Positions 13,845 through 26,240 of a DNA stretch of 64,000 bases are shown one piece after another; the stretch's first letter is position 1, and every line of letters begins with the position of its first letter. The translations under genes and the position numbers were made by a program. The DNA is from Panopea generosa (Eukaryota; Mollusca; Bivalvia; Adapedonta; Hiatellidae). A model generated the notes under the pieces. That model ran no database searches and was not told the origin of the DNA. It saw nothing but the letters and a program-made list of their open reading frames with translations. The stretch lies in the NCBI GenBank assembly GCA_029582155.1, contig CM055912.1, forward strand, positions 2,986,191 to 3,050,190, given 5' to 3'.

Positions 13845-13915
13845 AAAATTGGCTAAAAACATTTTTTCTCTATATATAGGCATGATATATAGAGAAAAAA
13901 TGATTTTAGCTAACG
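13845..13915. repeat. Long near-perfect hairpin
   Basis: Inverted repeat with arms of about 27 nt. The left arm is tggctaaaaacatttttt plus ctctatata, and the right arm is its near-exact complement (tatatagagaaaaaatg, then attttagcta). The loop is about 7-9 nt around aggcatga. It could be a palindromic MITE end or a structured transcript. I have no evidence for a microRNA. Confidence 0.6.
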
Positions 13916-14850
13916 CCTATTGCCTAACGGATATCTACATGTATCTAAACATGCCAAAATAACTGTAAGATTGACTTCCCGATTAAATTTTTAATTACAT
14001 GAGTCACATCATTTTGATCTGTTAAACAAGTTTTCACGAATGACGATGCGAAGGTCTCAAACTATATTTTAAATGCTGTCTATTATTAGAATGAGGATTT
14101 CGTTTCAAGTTTACCATTCGAACTTAAATATCGATTTTGTCACATTTTGGTGGATTCGACATAACAAACCATTTAGATTATATTTAGTAATGAGATGCTT
14201 TTTATATATTTCAATATTTTTTAAGATATTAATAGCGTATTTATCTGATATACTCCTTTTAAGGTACACCCGGTTGGCATGATCTATTATCTATTTGAAG
14301 TGATAAAGTACCCTGAAACAAACTATAGAGCTAACTGATTTTCAGCAACGTAAATGGTTTTATCACTTATGCTTAAACTCGTCAGATATCAGTAGTATGG
14401 ATATATCATTAATTGTGTCATTAGTTAGTTTTTGTCAGATATCGGCATTTCAATCTTTATTATTAAATAAAGTTCAAATTATGTTATAGAAACATGAGGG
14501 TTATAATTCAAGTGTTTCGGCAAAAATACATATATGCCGCTCTTCTTTCTCTCGTGAATGCAACGAATGTTTAATATTTAAAAATCAAAGCCATAGTCTA
14601 ACTTAATCTTATTCGTTGTGAAAATAGTTTTGAGCATTATTGTTTTGCCATCAGTTGTTCATATATTTCAATGAACTGTTCAGAGTGTTTGCAAGATAAA
14701 CACGATATGTATTATCTGTGTTTTTTACTCATTTATGTCAACCAGGCAGAATAATTGGCAGATAGCTATAAATACTGCTCTTGGTTGTTTTCATGATTAG
14801 TCTGTAGAAAAAACCCACCTCTCCTGATAAGGTCCGTTAAATAGCAACTG
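13916..14850. other. Intergenic, nothing recognised
   Basis: AT-rich sequence with only short chance open frames. No repeats or RNA genes were recognised. Confidence 0.5.
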
Positions 14851-14859
14851 TTACGAGCA

Positions 14860-15040
14860 CGCTGATTGGTTATTTGCTTAAGGGAATGTATGACTGACGT
14901 CATAGTTTAGTAAGCGTTCAATTACTATAAATTGTGGGACAGGTATATAATTCCCTGAGTTTTTCATTGGTGGTTCATAGATCTGATTCGGGAGATGGAA
15001 ACTTGAGGATGATATAATTAGAATTGTGCACAAACGAGGT
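14860..15040 (+). promoter_or_regulatory. Candidate promoter and non-coding first exon
   Basis: Inverted CCAAT box ATTGG at 14865-14869, a perfect palindromic CRE TGACGTCA at 14895-14902, and TATAAA at 14926-14931, all in usual order and spacing. About 100 bp downstream lies a possible splice donor (acgag|gtagat, near 15038). It could join to the acceptor at 17443, which opens 19 bp before the first ATG of the downstream gene. This is inference from motifs only. Confidence 0.35.
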
Positions 15041-15337
15041 AGATAATAAAGTAAAGACATAAAGTAATAAACATTTAAATATTTACAGGCTATGTTGAGT
15101 ATATATTGCCATATAGTATATAGCTACTATATGACCATATATCTTTAAAACGAGATTGTGACAAGTGCCTGTAACTTTATACCAGTAGGTTTATACATAC
15201 GTACTGATAAACCTGTTTTCCTTGTTTAGAAACAGTTTAAAATATATTTTACAACACGCAAACAACTCTAATTTATGTTTAATTAAATGTGTCATGCCAT
15301 ATACAACAGAAAATGGAACATATTTTTTAAATAACGA

Positions 15338-15648
15338 CAGCATGGTTTAGTTGTAGAGCCTCGCATGTGAAAGATCGTTGGATCGATTCTCGATCGGGTC
15401 ATACCAAAGACATAAAACTGTTACAAAAAGCTTTATTGCTTGGCACTCAGCACTAAGTCTTGTCGACCCGTTGTCAATATAATGTGACTTGTTGGAGTAT
15501 TATTCCATGTGTCTGTGGAATGGTACGCACGTGTGACAGCGCGCTGAATATTGTCTCAAGTAGACACCGTCGCGATATGACTAAAAAGATGTTTAAAGCA
15601 CCGCTAAACAGCATATTACGAAAACATAATAATAATGATAAAAGCATA
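15338..15648 (+). mobile_element. tRNA-derived SINE, complete-looking
   Basis: Head with box-A-like tggtttagttgtagagcc and box-B-like gttggatcgattctc, a body with ccatgtgtctg and tctcaagtagacaccgtcg, and a simple A-rich tail (cataataataatgataaaag). The same body occurs at 62263-62560, which defines a dispersed family. Confidence 0.65.
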
Positions 15649-15659
15649 TTATGCTAAAA

Positions 15660-17443
15660 GTTTGTTTTGTCCCTTGAGGCACACATTTTATTAACTATGC
15701 AGGTTGGAATTACTTCTACACTTGAACTACATCAAACTAGCATACATGGCCACGATTGTTCATTTTATATAACAAACAAAATCAAACTATGGCAAATTTA
15801 AGCAGGTGAATTCTAAGATAAATTACTAACTTTAACCATCTGACTCATAAACAGAAATCTTAGTTTCATTACCTTTACTTAATCACCTTAAAACTATATT
15901 CCAACAAATCTTTCACAAATATTTGTTTAAACATGAACATAGATAGTTGTCACATACATAGTAATAATTTAAACACTGTTAAATAGGAAAATCCCAGAGC
16001 TGTGTAAATGGTTTTAGGACTTACTCGGCTGCAAGGACTCTTGCGGGAGTATGGAAGCTATGCCCCATAGTGCTACAGGAAAAGAGATAATAAGTTGGAC
16101 TTGCAATGAAAATTGGTAGTCTTTCCTGATTTTGGTTGTTGAAATAATATGTATGCTTGCCTACAATAATGACGCCGTACTTAAACATATGTTTGCCGTG
16201 CTCTTACTCAAATTTCAGCTGGCGAAACATTTTTATTTTAATTTGATATTATTTTGTGTTTTTTTTTACTTTAATCAATGCTTTCCATTTTCCTTTCAAA
16301 ATAACTGACGAAAAAGACAAGTAACAACCTGTCTACATGTATATGTAACCACAAAAAGTACTGTGTCGGAGCATTGCAAACAAACATTTTTTAATGTAAA
16401 GATTTTAAGAACACTTAAAGAAAATAATACTTTTATTTATTTGAGTACATTTAGTAGGCAAACCATTAATGAAAACACATATGTTTTATGTCTACATTAT
16501 CCTAATTTACAGATAGACCAATCTGACACCGAAATATGAAAATGGTTACACATGTGTAAATGTTCAATGTGAAATATTTTACCCAATATGTAAAAAAATT
16601 CTAAAGATGTAAAAATGGTGGTATGTCATAAAATCATCAACAATGTATAAACAAGTTGAGTCACATATTTAAAATATAGTCATACATATGTCAAACAGAT
16701 ATTTCGCTCTAGAAAAAAAAACATTATTTGAAATAATTGTATTTTACATGCTGTATGTTGAAATTAAATCCTTAATCTAACATAGATCAGAAACTTTGCA
16801 ACCGGCGTATAAAATGTAAATGTCATGCGCAGTGCATAACAACATTCACATCGACGTTCGTACGGACGTTTAATAAGATACATATTAAACCAATTTAATA
16901 ATTACAAAGTTCTGACGTTTATATGGTACATTCAACTACTTATTCAAAAACATAATTATAAACTTCTATCTCATTTGTATCGAAAGAAAATTCATTTTAA
17001 ATTATTATATTAATGCAATTTTTATGGTAAACAAAGCGTGACAATAAAATGTTTGTATTTATATTTGTGGGTAAACACTTATTTATTTAGTTAGTACATT
17101 ATCTGGGCTACTCCGGTAGGATAGGGGATGGTAAGACATCATCGACAAGATGTTATTGATTATTCATTAACTCTTGCATATATTTGTTTTTTCAATATTG
17201 GCTAGCATTTCATGTTCATTAAACATGTGTGACCATTTTTACAACAAGTATAATTTTATTTCTACTTTATTTGTTTTGATGTATTCTCATTATAGTTGTT
17301 AAGAAAAAAAAGAATAAAACGATAAACATCTTTATTTTACAAACCGGCTGTTTTAGAGATTATGTAAGAAAGGCTGTCTTAGTCCCTAACTTACACACAC
17401 CATATCTCAATAATATTTTGTATAATTTTCGTTTTTCTTTTAG
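15660..17443. other. Upstream intron or intergenic DNA
   Basis: AT-rich and without recognised genes or repeats. If the promoter at 14860-15040 is real, this is the first intron of the gene starting at 17444. Confidence 0.4.
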
Positions 17444-17559
17444 CACATAGTTGAACATAAGTATGGCACAAGAAGCGAACTCCAACCGATTAACCGATTC
17501 AGATGATACCGCTGCAAACATTCCAAATGAAACTCAACGAAGTTATGCTAATAGTCCAG
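17444..17559 (+). CDS. E1: first coding exon, acidic leader
   Basis: Acceptor gtttttcttttag ends at 17443. ATG at 17463 in the context agtATGG. It encodes 32 codons beginning MAQEANSNRLTDSDD and ends in phase 1 at the donor G|gtacta. The start is chosen because it is the first ATG after a strong acceptor and the frame continues into E2. The peptide is polar and disordered-looking, with no signal sequence. Confidence 0.7.
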
Positions 17560-18160
17560 GTACTAAACTATGAGATAATTAGAAAAATAGTTTAATCATA
17601 ATTGGCACAATATCATTCACGCGTATGCTTTTACAAATGTAAATAACCCGGTTGGTGTAACTATGACTTCATTAGTAAAACCTTTTCAAAATATTAAAGT
17701 AATTTAATTGATATTTAATATTATAAACTATTTTCCAACCTTATGATTAAGAAAAGAAAATTACCGTTGAAACGGAAAAGCAAGCTTGAATATGCATCAT
17801 CCGAGTTGATGATTTGTTTATTATATGATTGGGCTGTGTCTTAGTTGCTCTACATTTGTTAAAAGATTAAAAATAATCAACCGTCTTGTAATGTATAACA
17901 TTGCACATTTTATTTTGTAAAATCAGCATGAAAACCAAAAAGCATTACTTTTCACGGTATAAACAAGAATTGAAAACTACTCTCCAGTCGACAATGAGAA
18001 ATAAAAAACAGAACTAAATAATATGGTCTCGATTATTTAGGTATTTTCGGTAATCTTGAGTGAAACAGTTTTCTTTAAACACCTGGTGAACGGCAAAACT
18101 AGCACATGTTACTGATGCAAAGTAGTGTATTGGTTTTAATAAGTTTTCCTATATTTACAG

Positions 18161-18227
18161 ATGACTTTCTTGACACAGATACAGACGATACTTACAATCA
18201 TCTGACACACAGAGTCAATAAAGTTCA
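18161..18227 (+). CDS. E2: acidic Asp/Thr exon
   Basis: Acceptor tatatttacag, donor A|gtaaca. Entering in phase 1, it reads DDFLDTDTDDTYNHLTHRVN and then KV, leaving in phase 2. It is very acidic at the start, and the following HLTHRVNKV joins smoothly to the helix of E3. Confidence 0.65.
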
Positions 18228-20231
18228 GTAACATTTAATATGTTTTATTTGTATTTCAAACATTAAACCTCTAACACTGAACGGTTCAAAACTAATGCGT
18301 TTAGTTACATGAACACTCATAAGCTACAGCGCCCAAACTGAACACATATAAAACGGCTGTATCTATAACAGAAGTCACACCTATATAGTTGTGTCCATGA
18401 AATGATCAAACACCATAAAATCAGTAAGAAACCAATGGCATGCTAGTTTCTAGAAATACGTGTTTGGAAAAGTTGTCTATAAACAATTGTTTTCGTCATT
18501 GGTTTTAGTGAAACTAATACAGGACAGTAATTGTGAAGCCCCGCCATTCAGTTTTTAAGGTAGAACCTACCGTATTAAGGGTGTTTTATCATAGTTGCAT
18601 TTGTATCTTGTCATTCTATACGTTACACTCCTGCTTCATTGCCGAAATTTCATAACTACAAAACACCCCTTATATGATTCCATCTTAAAATAGAATGACA
18701 AAAACGTATTTGATTTATAGGACGACCTCATTTCAACAGCTTTGCTTAGGAAACCATGATTTTGTGTGAACTTTTGTGCGGATCTCGTGTATTTATTCCG
18801 ACTCATTCAGTCGGGAATTATCGGATTTCGGATAATTATTGTTGTTGTGTTATTTGACCGCAGAATACAAATTACAGAAGCACAAAACGTTCATTTGCAT
18901 GATAGCATTTAAATAATCAATTTGAATATTAAATTCTAAAATTATTAGACTTATATGTAATGCCTCTTCAACGATAAAGTTCATAAATGACTCTGAAAAG
19001 GTGTTTGGAAAATGGTAACATGTGTCTTTTGCCATCAATATATATCAACTACTTAATACATTATATATATAATGATACTGGCCGCTGCCCTGTCAAACTA
19101 ACAAGCTAATTGATAAGCTTAAATATATAGAAATATATTCTTATTTAAAATAGTTATGTTTTCCATATGATGATTGATTTGTTTGCATTACTGCTGTAGT
19201 AATATAAACACATAACATTGTGCAGTGCCAGCACTTTAAATAAATAATGGTTGCATCGTGACATGGTTTAAATATGAAGTTGGTAGTATCTACTAAGAAT
19301 TGATTAATGCACACATACTTTTTACGAATTTACTCGAGTTTTGGTAAAATACTATAGGTTAAGAATTCTAAAGTTGTAGTAGAATATTTCAGTATATTTA
19401 TATTTAGTAAGCAGCCTGAGGTATCGATTGAAGATAGTCAACTGTTTATCTAAATTGACTTGAAATAGTAAGATTTATTATAAACAACTTATATAGACAT
19501 AAGGGAAATTTGATACATTAATTGCAATATTCAATACCAGTTATTTGCATAATTTATACATGAATACTAGTCTCATAGAATAAATATCCGAAATGTATTT
19601 AAGATGATATTAACATTTATGATAAAACCAATGCTGGCTGTCACGCTTGTTCATATAACAATATGATAAAAAATTATTTACAAAATATTGATTAATATTT
19701 AGTTAGATAGTTTTCATACAGATAAAAACGATGTAAATAGAATAGTTAATACACTCACCTGGTGATTTATATTACCACGGATATGGTCAATCGATGCTTT
19801 TTTAAAACTTTTTCAAAAGTGTCATTTGTCCATTTAAAGGGGAAGGGGTAATGATGTTGACACATCCAAACTTCTATTAGTATTGATGTTCATAGTAAGA
19901 ATATGTTTTTTGACAAACACATTATCATTCATATTAAGTAAGCAATATGTTTTAGGTAATACAGCAAACATGCATGATTAAACATAGTTTGTATTAAAAA
20001 AATGACATTAAAACAAACATCGAGTGTTTTAAATGTATAGTTATACTATGTTTACCTTCCATTGATAAATAATCTTACTTGAATTATTTTAAAACTATTA
20101 TTACCTTCTTGAATATCTACAACACAGCAACAACAATAAAAGAAATGGTAAAAATTAATTAAAGGTTAGTTAATCAACACACTATTAAAAAATATGATGT
20201 TAAAATGGTTGTTAACGATTTTCAAGGAAAG

Positions 20232-20307
20232 GGACAAGATGTTTCAAGCTTACGAGCAGTTGAGAGAGTTCATGTACATTTACAAAAGTTACCAAAAGGA
20301 AGATTTG
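20232..20307 (+). CDS. E3: helical exon
   Basis: Phase 2 in, phase 0 out (donor TTG|gtaagt, near-consensus). The join gives QDKMFQAYEQLREFMYIY then KSYQKEDL, a probable amphipathic helix. The AG used (20230-20231) is the one that keeps frame with E2. The nearer AG at 20225-20226 would cause a stop. A partial copy of this exon lies in the next intron near 20413-20432. Confidence 0.65.
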
Positions 20308-20412
20308 GTAAGTCTTTAAGTAATATCACCCTTAATCAATATATACATAGGGAGATAGAGAGGGAGAGAGAGGTTTGATAAATTTGTTAAAAACGTTTGA
20401 GATTAATCTTTC

Positions 20413-20560
20413 AGTTTACGAGCAGTTGAGATTATAACATGTTTATCAATAAGCAGAGCTAGAGAGAGAGGGAGACAAAGATATTTTTTAATTTGTTAAA
20501 CATATATTCATATATGGTAAAACGTTCGAGATTAATTTTGATAACTTTTAAAAACATTAC
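20413..20560 (+). repeat. Intronic duplication containing a fragment of E3
   Basis: The string tttacgagcagttgaga at about 20415 repeats the E3 segment cttacgagcagttgaga. The flanking gagaga-rich tract and the aatttgttaaa...acgttcgagattaat sequence also occur twice (about 20350-20410 and 20462-20540). This is a local tandem duplication of about 120 bp that captured exon sequence and then decayed. Confidence 0.55.
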
Positions 20561-20749
20561 ATTACTATATAGCTGTTTTATCTTGATCGTATCATTTATT
20601 TTATTAACTATTTATGTGTGGTCGTAATGGTGTCTGCTCTCAATTCAATATGAATATTCACTAATGGCCAATAACCAAACAATATTAAAGTTGATATTAT
20701 TATGTATTATCTAGTACTATTTAATCCTTAACAACATATTTCTTTAAAG

Positions 20750-20809
20750 GAAATTGCATTGCGTGATAAACTTGACGATACACGTGAGATATTTTTAGTA
20801 TGTCTGAAG
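20750..20809 (+). CDS. E4: helical exon
   Basis: Acceptor tttctttaaag, donor AAG|gtaaca, phase 0 on both sides. Encodes EIALRDKLDDTREIFLVCLK, continuing the helical, possibly coiled-coil segment of E3. Confidence 0.65.
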
Positions 20810-21387
20810 GTAACATTTGTCTTTTATCTTTAAGCTTACGCGGGTTGATCTTAACTTTTTTTTACTTCAAAAAGAAATATTTTAAATTCAAGATTTTTAC
20901 GTGTTTAAAACATTATAAAACAGCTTAGGTTACATACACTTTATATTTTATCTAAAGGAAGTCAGTTGCCTGTAAAATATATATTTTATGAACATTAACT
21001 AGAGAGATGCAAGTTTCCTATCCTACTATATAAGTCCTTGCTTCTGTGACAATAGTACTGTGATAAAATGTATAGATGCAAAATCTACGTGATCCACAGA
21101 AACAAGGATCTATATATATATATGGTATATATTAATGAAATAAAATGCCAATAGTGCAATAAATAATATTGCAGTTAAACTATGGACAAATGTATCATAT
21201 TTACATCAAATTTAATCTGGTATTATAATCTATTATATTCAAGTTGGATGAATCTATTTCATCCATGTTAACATCAATGCATTTACATTTATAAATTGTC
21301 AACATGATTTTCTACAGAAATATATAATTATAATAATACGTACATACATGTTAAAAAATGGCATTGATATGTCTGGTTTTGTTTTAG

Positions 21388-21423
21388 AATATAGAGAATT
21401 TGGAACGTGACCTGCATATATTG
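21388..21423 (+). CDS. E5: 36-bp microexon
   Basis: Acceptor tttgttttag, donor TTG|gtatgt, phase 0 on both sides. Encodes NIENLERDLHIL. Leucine spacing continues that of E4. Short, but the strong splice borders and the preserved phase support it. Confidence 0.6.
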
Positions 21424-22644
21424 GTATGTATTAATGAAAGAAAAAGAGCTTGTGAAAAAACGAAACAATCTAAAATGAAATAGAGCAGCAAAATTATTGG
21501 ATTCAATTAAAAAAATCAAATTCATTTTATTACAAAGTACGATACGTCTGAATAATTTAATATATATTTATTCTGTTTTAGATAAAGCATTGCAATTCTC
21601 AGTTTTTAATAACACATAGTTAATGAAAACAAATAGATGCAAATCATTATCATACGATGATTATTTAGACTCTTTTTCAAAACGATTCACGTAATAAGAG
21701 ATTAAAATATTTATGTATATGAATCGAACTATCATTAATCAGTTTAGCTGTTATTTTATCGCATGCGCACACACACGCACGCACGCACACAGGCAAGAAA
21801 AAACGCACGAACTATAATCAAAAATATCAATTTCAGTACGAAAAAAAAAATTATTTGATGTGGATCTGATTTTGTTTCCATATGCTTCTTCAAAACTTTA
21901 ATATTAATATTAAGCGCCTTTTATAACACATGGACGCTATTTATGGCATGTCCATTTTCATTGGTTGAAAAAGACCTGAGAATGGAATAGGTTTAACCAC
22001 CATCAATCCTCAAGAAACTAGCAAACTTTCCCACATAACATATTTGGACCAAGCTGCCCTCGAACGCACGAATCAAGCTATGAGAGGTTAGTAGTCAATA
22101 GACGACGACATTTTAGACAAATATGATTCGGAGGACCCTATGAAGCAAGTTAGAATAATCACGCAGTCAATGCGTTTTTAAATAAAACTCAAACATCGTG
22201 AATAAAAATGGTAATATTGTGTTTGGATATCATATAAGTCTATTTTCATGTACAATTATTCAATGTTAAATGTGAAAAGGAAGGTGATCCACGATTTGAA
22301 CAGTGGTAAAAGCATATGACGAATGTAAGTAAGATGTAACTGATACGCGTTCTAGGTTGTCTCTTAGTGTGTCTCGTCCTGTTAATATAAACTGATATGA
22401 ACAAATTTTTTGTTCGACAAATTCATTTCTTTACGAAGTGTATATCAGAGTGGGTGGGAATGGGTAATTTTTTATTGGTGTATGGAAACGTGTATTTGAT
22501 TTCCTTGATATATTGTCGTAAACTAAGCTACGATAAAGATGCATTGCTTGTTATAACATTAGATGATCTATAATGTTGCAATGATTTGAACAATAAAATA
22601 GTCTAGAAATATATCCGTACTATTTCATGTTTATTTATTCATAG

Positions 22645-22696
22645 CATCCAAATATGACGTTATATGAACTATTCGAACATGACGTTTGGAATGAAG
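22645..22696 (+). CDS. E6: exon ending the helical region
   Basis: Acceptor tttatttattcatag, phase 0 in, phase 1 out at G|gtctgt. Encodes HPNMTLYELFEHDVWNE. This is the switch exon from phase 0 to the phase-1 regime used by nearly all later cassettes. Confidence 0.6.
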
Positions 22697-23476
22697 GTCT
22701 GTATATATTCCACTATTAACATATTACTTTGAAGTATATACTTAAGTCCTAACGAGTCATTAAAACAATTTCTTTAGTTGTTGCAATAACACCGTTTAAA
22801 CTATAGAACTATAATTTAAACATTTTATTTATCAATTAACTACTACTGTATCAAAATTGATGTCACAAAATCTCAGGCAACCATCATATAATTCGGCAGC
22901 GTTTTGCCTCCAATAACCACAATCTCACGTTTAGACTCTTTTCATCCATATTTTGAAAAGTCGTTCATATTAAACACCAAATGATATCGATATCAAGTTG
23001 GTCAGCGAGTTAAACTCATAGATAGATTTTGTCATTTTGAAGTATATAAATAAAACATGAAATCTCAACTTTATAAACTGCAACATAATTAAATATAAGC
23101 CATAATTTATCATTATAAGTATCGACTAATAAAAACCATCCTATTGTTTGCTGAGTTGCTATGAGAGTTCTGTGACTTTTATATTGGATATATTTTGAAA
23201 ACTGTTATTCACATATGAGACATATTCTTTGACATGTCCGATGCTTTGGGGTAATTTAATAGCTTGAGTATGCTACTGAATCCACGTTCAAAATATAGAG
23301 TATGTTTGCTTTGTACATATTCCAATGCATTCAATATTGTGTTCAACAGAGTTACAAATTACCTAATTATTTTATACTTTTTTTCTAAAAATATTATATA
23401 AAATTATCTGGTGACACAAGCTTTTCACCAATACATCTTGAACATTTTCTCATTTTTGTTTTAAATGTGTTACAAG

Positions 23477-23557
23477 TAAAAAGCATGCACAATGTAGACA
23501 AATCATGTCCGGCTGTTATGTCAATTCAAGACTTTATTTCAAAAGGTCCATTTACAG
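23477..23557 (+). CDS. E7: phase-1 cassette
   Basis: 81 bp, phase 1 in and out, donor G|gtaata. Reads VKSMHNVDKSCPAVMSIQDF then ISKGPFT. Its acceptor (gttacaag) is weaker than the others. A diverged sister copy is E9 at 28042-28125, and the shared flanking introns prove duplication. Confidence 0.6.
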
Positions 23558-23843
23558 GTAATATCTTGAATCTAAATAATTAACCTGAAATATGATAGAA
23601 TCTATGCATACATTATATTGTGAAAGTAATTTCAAATGTCATTAAAGTAATGATTTCATTTTAGTAGATACTATCGAGAATTAATGTCCAATATTCCTAA
23701 ACAAATCACAAAAGCATGTATGGTTTGTTAAGGGAGTATGCCTTCCAACCCTCCGAACCTCGCAACCTTATAACAGTGAATTCATATGACATTATAAGTG
23801 AATATGTGAGAAGATTTTAACAAATTATAATATATTGTTATAG

Positions 23844-23981
23844 ATATATACAATGGTGACCAACATGGTGGCGGCAATTACTATGTCGACGACGTCGTGC
23901 TTAAGCATGAGTGTGAGCAAGAAAACAATGGTGTCAAGCGTGCCGCTCACATGCACAAACGTCAACACAGGAGCATAGGAG
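23844..23981 (+). CDS. E8: 46-codon phase-1 cassette
   Basis: Acceptor tattgttatag, donor G|gtatac. Encodes DIYNGDQHGGGNYYVDDVVL, then KHECEQENNGVKRAAHMHKR and QHRSIG. The composition changes from acidic to basic along the exon. A dead copy is seen at 28283-28850. Confidence 0.6.
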
Positions 23982-24662
23982 GTATACAGCGTGAGTCAAC
24001 AAAATTGTATGGAGGTCAACTGATGATACATTGTCAATTCGTGGTATCAGCGCGAATCTATTATAACTGACATTTGGCTTATTTGGTGGTTTTTTTTGCA
24101 GAATTATGTCTTTTTATACTCCACAATATGTCGAAAAATATTAGTGTTGAATTCCAGCAAATAATAGAAAGAAATTATTTGTCATAATATTGTATGTGCA
24201 TTACATATATTTTTTTCAGTGCGATACTATTGTAAGTGCAGCAATTAGACACTGAAATATTTAATTTTACATTGGTACAACATTATTTAGATTTCATTAA
24301 CCAATCAGTGGAGACCCTTGATCATTCAGCAGTGGTTTTTTTTTTGCAGTCAGTTGATATGAAAAGCTTTTCTGGCGATGAAACTTGTGTAGATTCAGTA
24401 TACAAAACATAACAAGGTAAACAGTGAAAACCCTCAAAATATTGAAATATGTAAGGACAGCGTGAATGTGGCTATTGTACATAGCATTTTGGTATTGTAA
24501 ACTATTGACTGAAACAAATGCAAAGTTGTTAGATCGTGATGAAATATGAATGATGATAGAAAGGAGACAGCTCTCAATGAAATGAAAAGATATCTAAATT
24601 TACACAATGATTATAGCGGTATCGAAGAAATGTCCTATGTTTAAACTATTGCTTCTAATATA

Positions 24663-24690
24663 TACGAGGGGCGGTTATTATCTAGGTGGA
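24663..24690. repeat. Possible mariner terminal-repeat remnant
   Basis: atacgaggggcggttatta resembles the usual start of mariner-type terminal repeats (acgaggggc...). No matching partner repeat or transposase was found around it. Confidence 0.25.
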
Positions 24691-24857
24691 CTTTTGTTAA
24701 AGATTGCATAATATATAAGTCATATCGAAGAACTCGATGTGCAAGGGTAGATTAGACCTTAGCAAGTGATATGCAACAATAAGTTTTAAAATCGGACAAA
24801 ATTGGATCTTTATACATTGCATGTATACAAGGTTATATTGACTCAACATATGATTTA

Positions 24858-25173
24858 TTTTATATTCACTATTTTTTCTTTATGCATACTCCTAAGATGT
24901 AACTAAGTACATTGTCTTCTATAGGTAGTTCATTCTTACCTTGCAGCTATCATCATAAAAGACGTAATTCGAGAAAACCGAGAGTATTTACATGTACCGA
25001 AATCAATCCATATTCACATATTCTACTTTTGGACTTGTTTATGATATTACGCTGTGTTTTCATTATTTTTACTGTCAGAACTGTTTTCACCACCAATTAT
25101 TTCAAAATGACATTGGATTCGTCCGTTGAAGACCTCCTCGTTTTGAAATTTACCTGTCACTTTAATAAATGAA

Positions 25174-25204
<31 letters not shown>

Positions 25205-25230
25205 AGTGTGTGTGTGTGTGTGTGTGTACG

Positions 25231-25262
<32 letters not shown>

Positions 25263-25345
25263 TGTGTGCGTGTGTGTCTACGTCAATATATGAGGGTTTT
25301 CGTCAACTGTTTGCCATAATTTAATGGATGCATTGGTGCGGTGCC
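24858..25345 (+). mobile_element. Dispersed element, copy 1 (inverted partner of 27445-27810)
   Basis: Shares long stretches with the reverse complement of 27445-27810. Examples are agatgtaactaagta, gagaaaaccgagagtattt, gttttcaccaccaattattt and tatatgagggttttc. This copy holds an expanded (TG)n/(CGTG)n microsatellite at 25181-25277 that the partner lacks. The two copies could be the long terminal inverted repeats of one transposon or two insertions of one family. Confidence 0.7.
25181..25277. repeat. (TG)n(CGTG)n microsatellite
   Basis: Almost uninterrupted TG dinucleotides turning into CGTG and back to TG. Confidence 0.97.
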
Positions 25346-25756
25346 CAGTAGGAAAATACAAATATATATTTTTTTTAAGATCCGTTTTTCTTAATCAACC
25401 ATTCAGAAACATTATCAGAGTACAATTTTTTTAAAGAATAAATGGCCAAGAAGATTTAGAAATCATTTATAAATGAAAGCGTCGCAGATGACCAAGACTT
25501 AAAAGAATGATTAAAACAGTACATTTCGTTTTGATGACGTCATATCGACACTCTCCCGACGTTGTTTGTGTACTATGACGAAAGTTGGTTATATTACACT
25601 TTTATTGAAGCCATATTGCACTCTGTTTAATACCAAATACATTTTATACTTTAGGAGATTATGGAGATAGTTGGATGTTTCAATTCCCTTTTTGAAGCTG
25701 CCCGTGACTTTCACATACTTACGTCACGAGAACCACTCTGGTGTTCTTTGTTTCAG

Positions 25757-25950
25757 AATATTACATGACACTGGAGAGTCAGCTTGTATGCTACATGCTT
25801 GTCTTACTTTGTCTGGGTGTTTTGATTCTCTATAATTTTGTTGCTTGGTTAAATCGAAAACAGCTTGTTAAAATAAGGGCTCAACTTTATTCATCTGAGC
25901 CAAATAGTGATAAGCTGTCTATTACAGACATTGGCGTAGCTGACCCTTGA
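25757..25950 (+). CDS. Alternative terminal exon with membrane segment
   Basis: Acceptor ttctttgtttcag ends at 25756. Entering in phase 1, as E6-E8 would supply, it encodes 64 residues and stops at TGA 25948-25950. After EYYMTLESQ comes a run of about 22 hydrophobic residues (LVLLCLGVLILYNFVAWL at its core), then basic residues (NRKQLVKIR) and an acidic/serine tail ending DIGVADP. This is the layout of a single-pass or tail-anchored membrane protein with positive residues next to the membrane. With no upstream signal peptide, the N-terminal part would stay in the cytosol. The poly(A) site was not identified. Confidence 0.5.
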
Positions 25951-26240
25951 ATTATGTAGAAGCACACCATGTTCTAGAAGGTTCTGAAAAAAGACTCTCA
26001 TGATGCATTCCCTGCGTTCTGAGGGCATAGTCAGGAGATATTATGGTCTGGGGGCATGCCCCAGCCAAAACAAAAAAATCCAAGATGCATTTATCGCGTT
26101 CGTTTTGAGGGCATTTCTAGGACCCTTAAATTATGTTGAAGCACACCATGTTCTAGGAGGTTCTGAAAAAAGACTTTCAGGGTGCATACTCTGCGTTCTA
26201 AGGGCATATTCAGGAGATATTATGGTCTGGGGTATGCCAC
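25941..26240. repeat. Two direct copies of an about 120-bp repeat
   Basis: 25941-26060 and 26118-26235 match closely: gaagcacaccatgttctag, ggttctgaaaaaagact, and ggagatattatggtctgggg. The first copy overlaps the last codons of the membrane exon, so the repeat contributed its stop region. Confidence 0.8.

Noticed and set aside
21582..21623. Short exon after E5 ending in a stop
   Set aside because: Good acceptor, but only 13 codons of unremarkable sequence before the stop; E6 continues the frame better.
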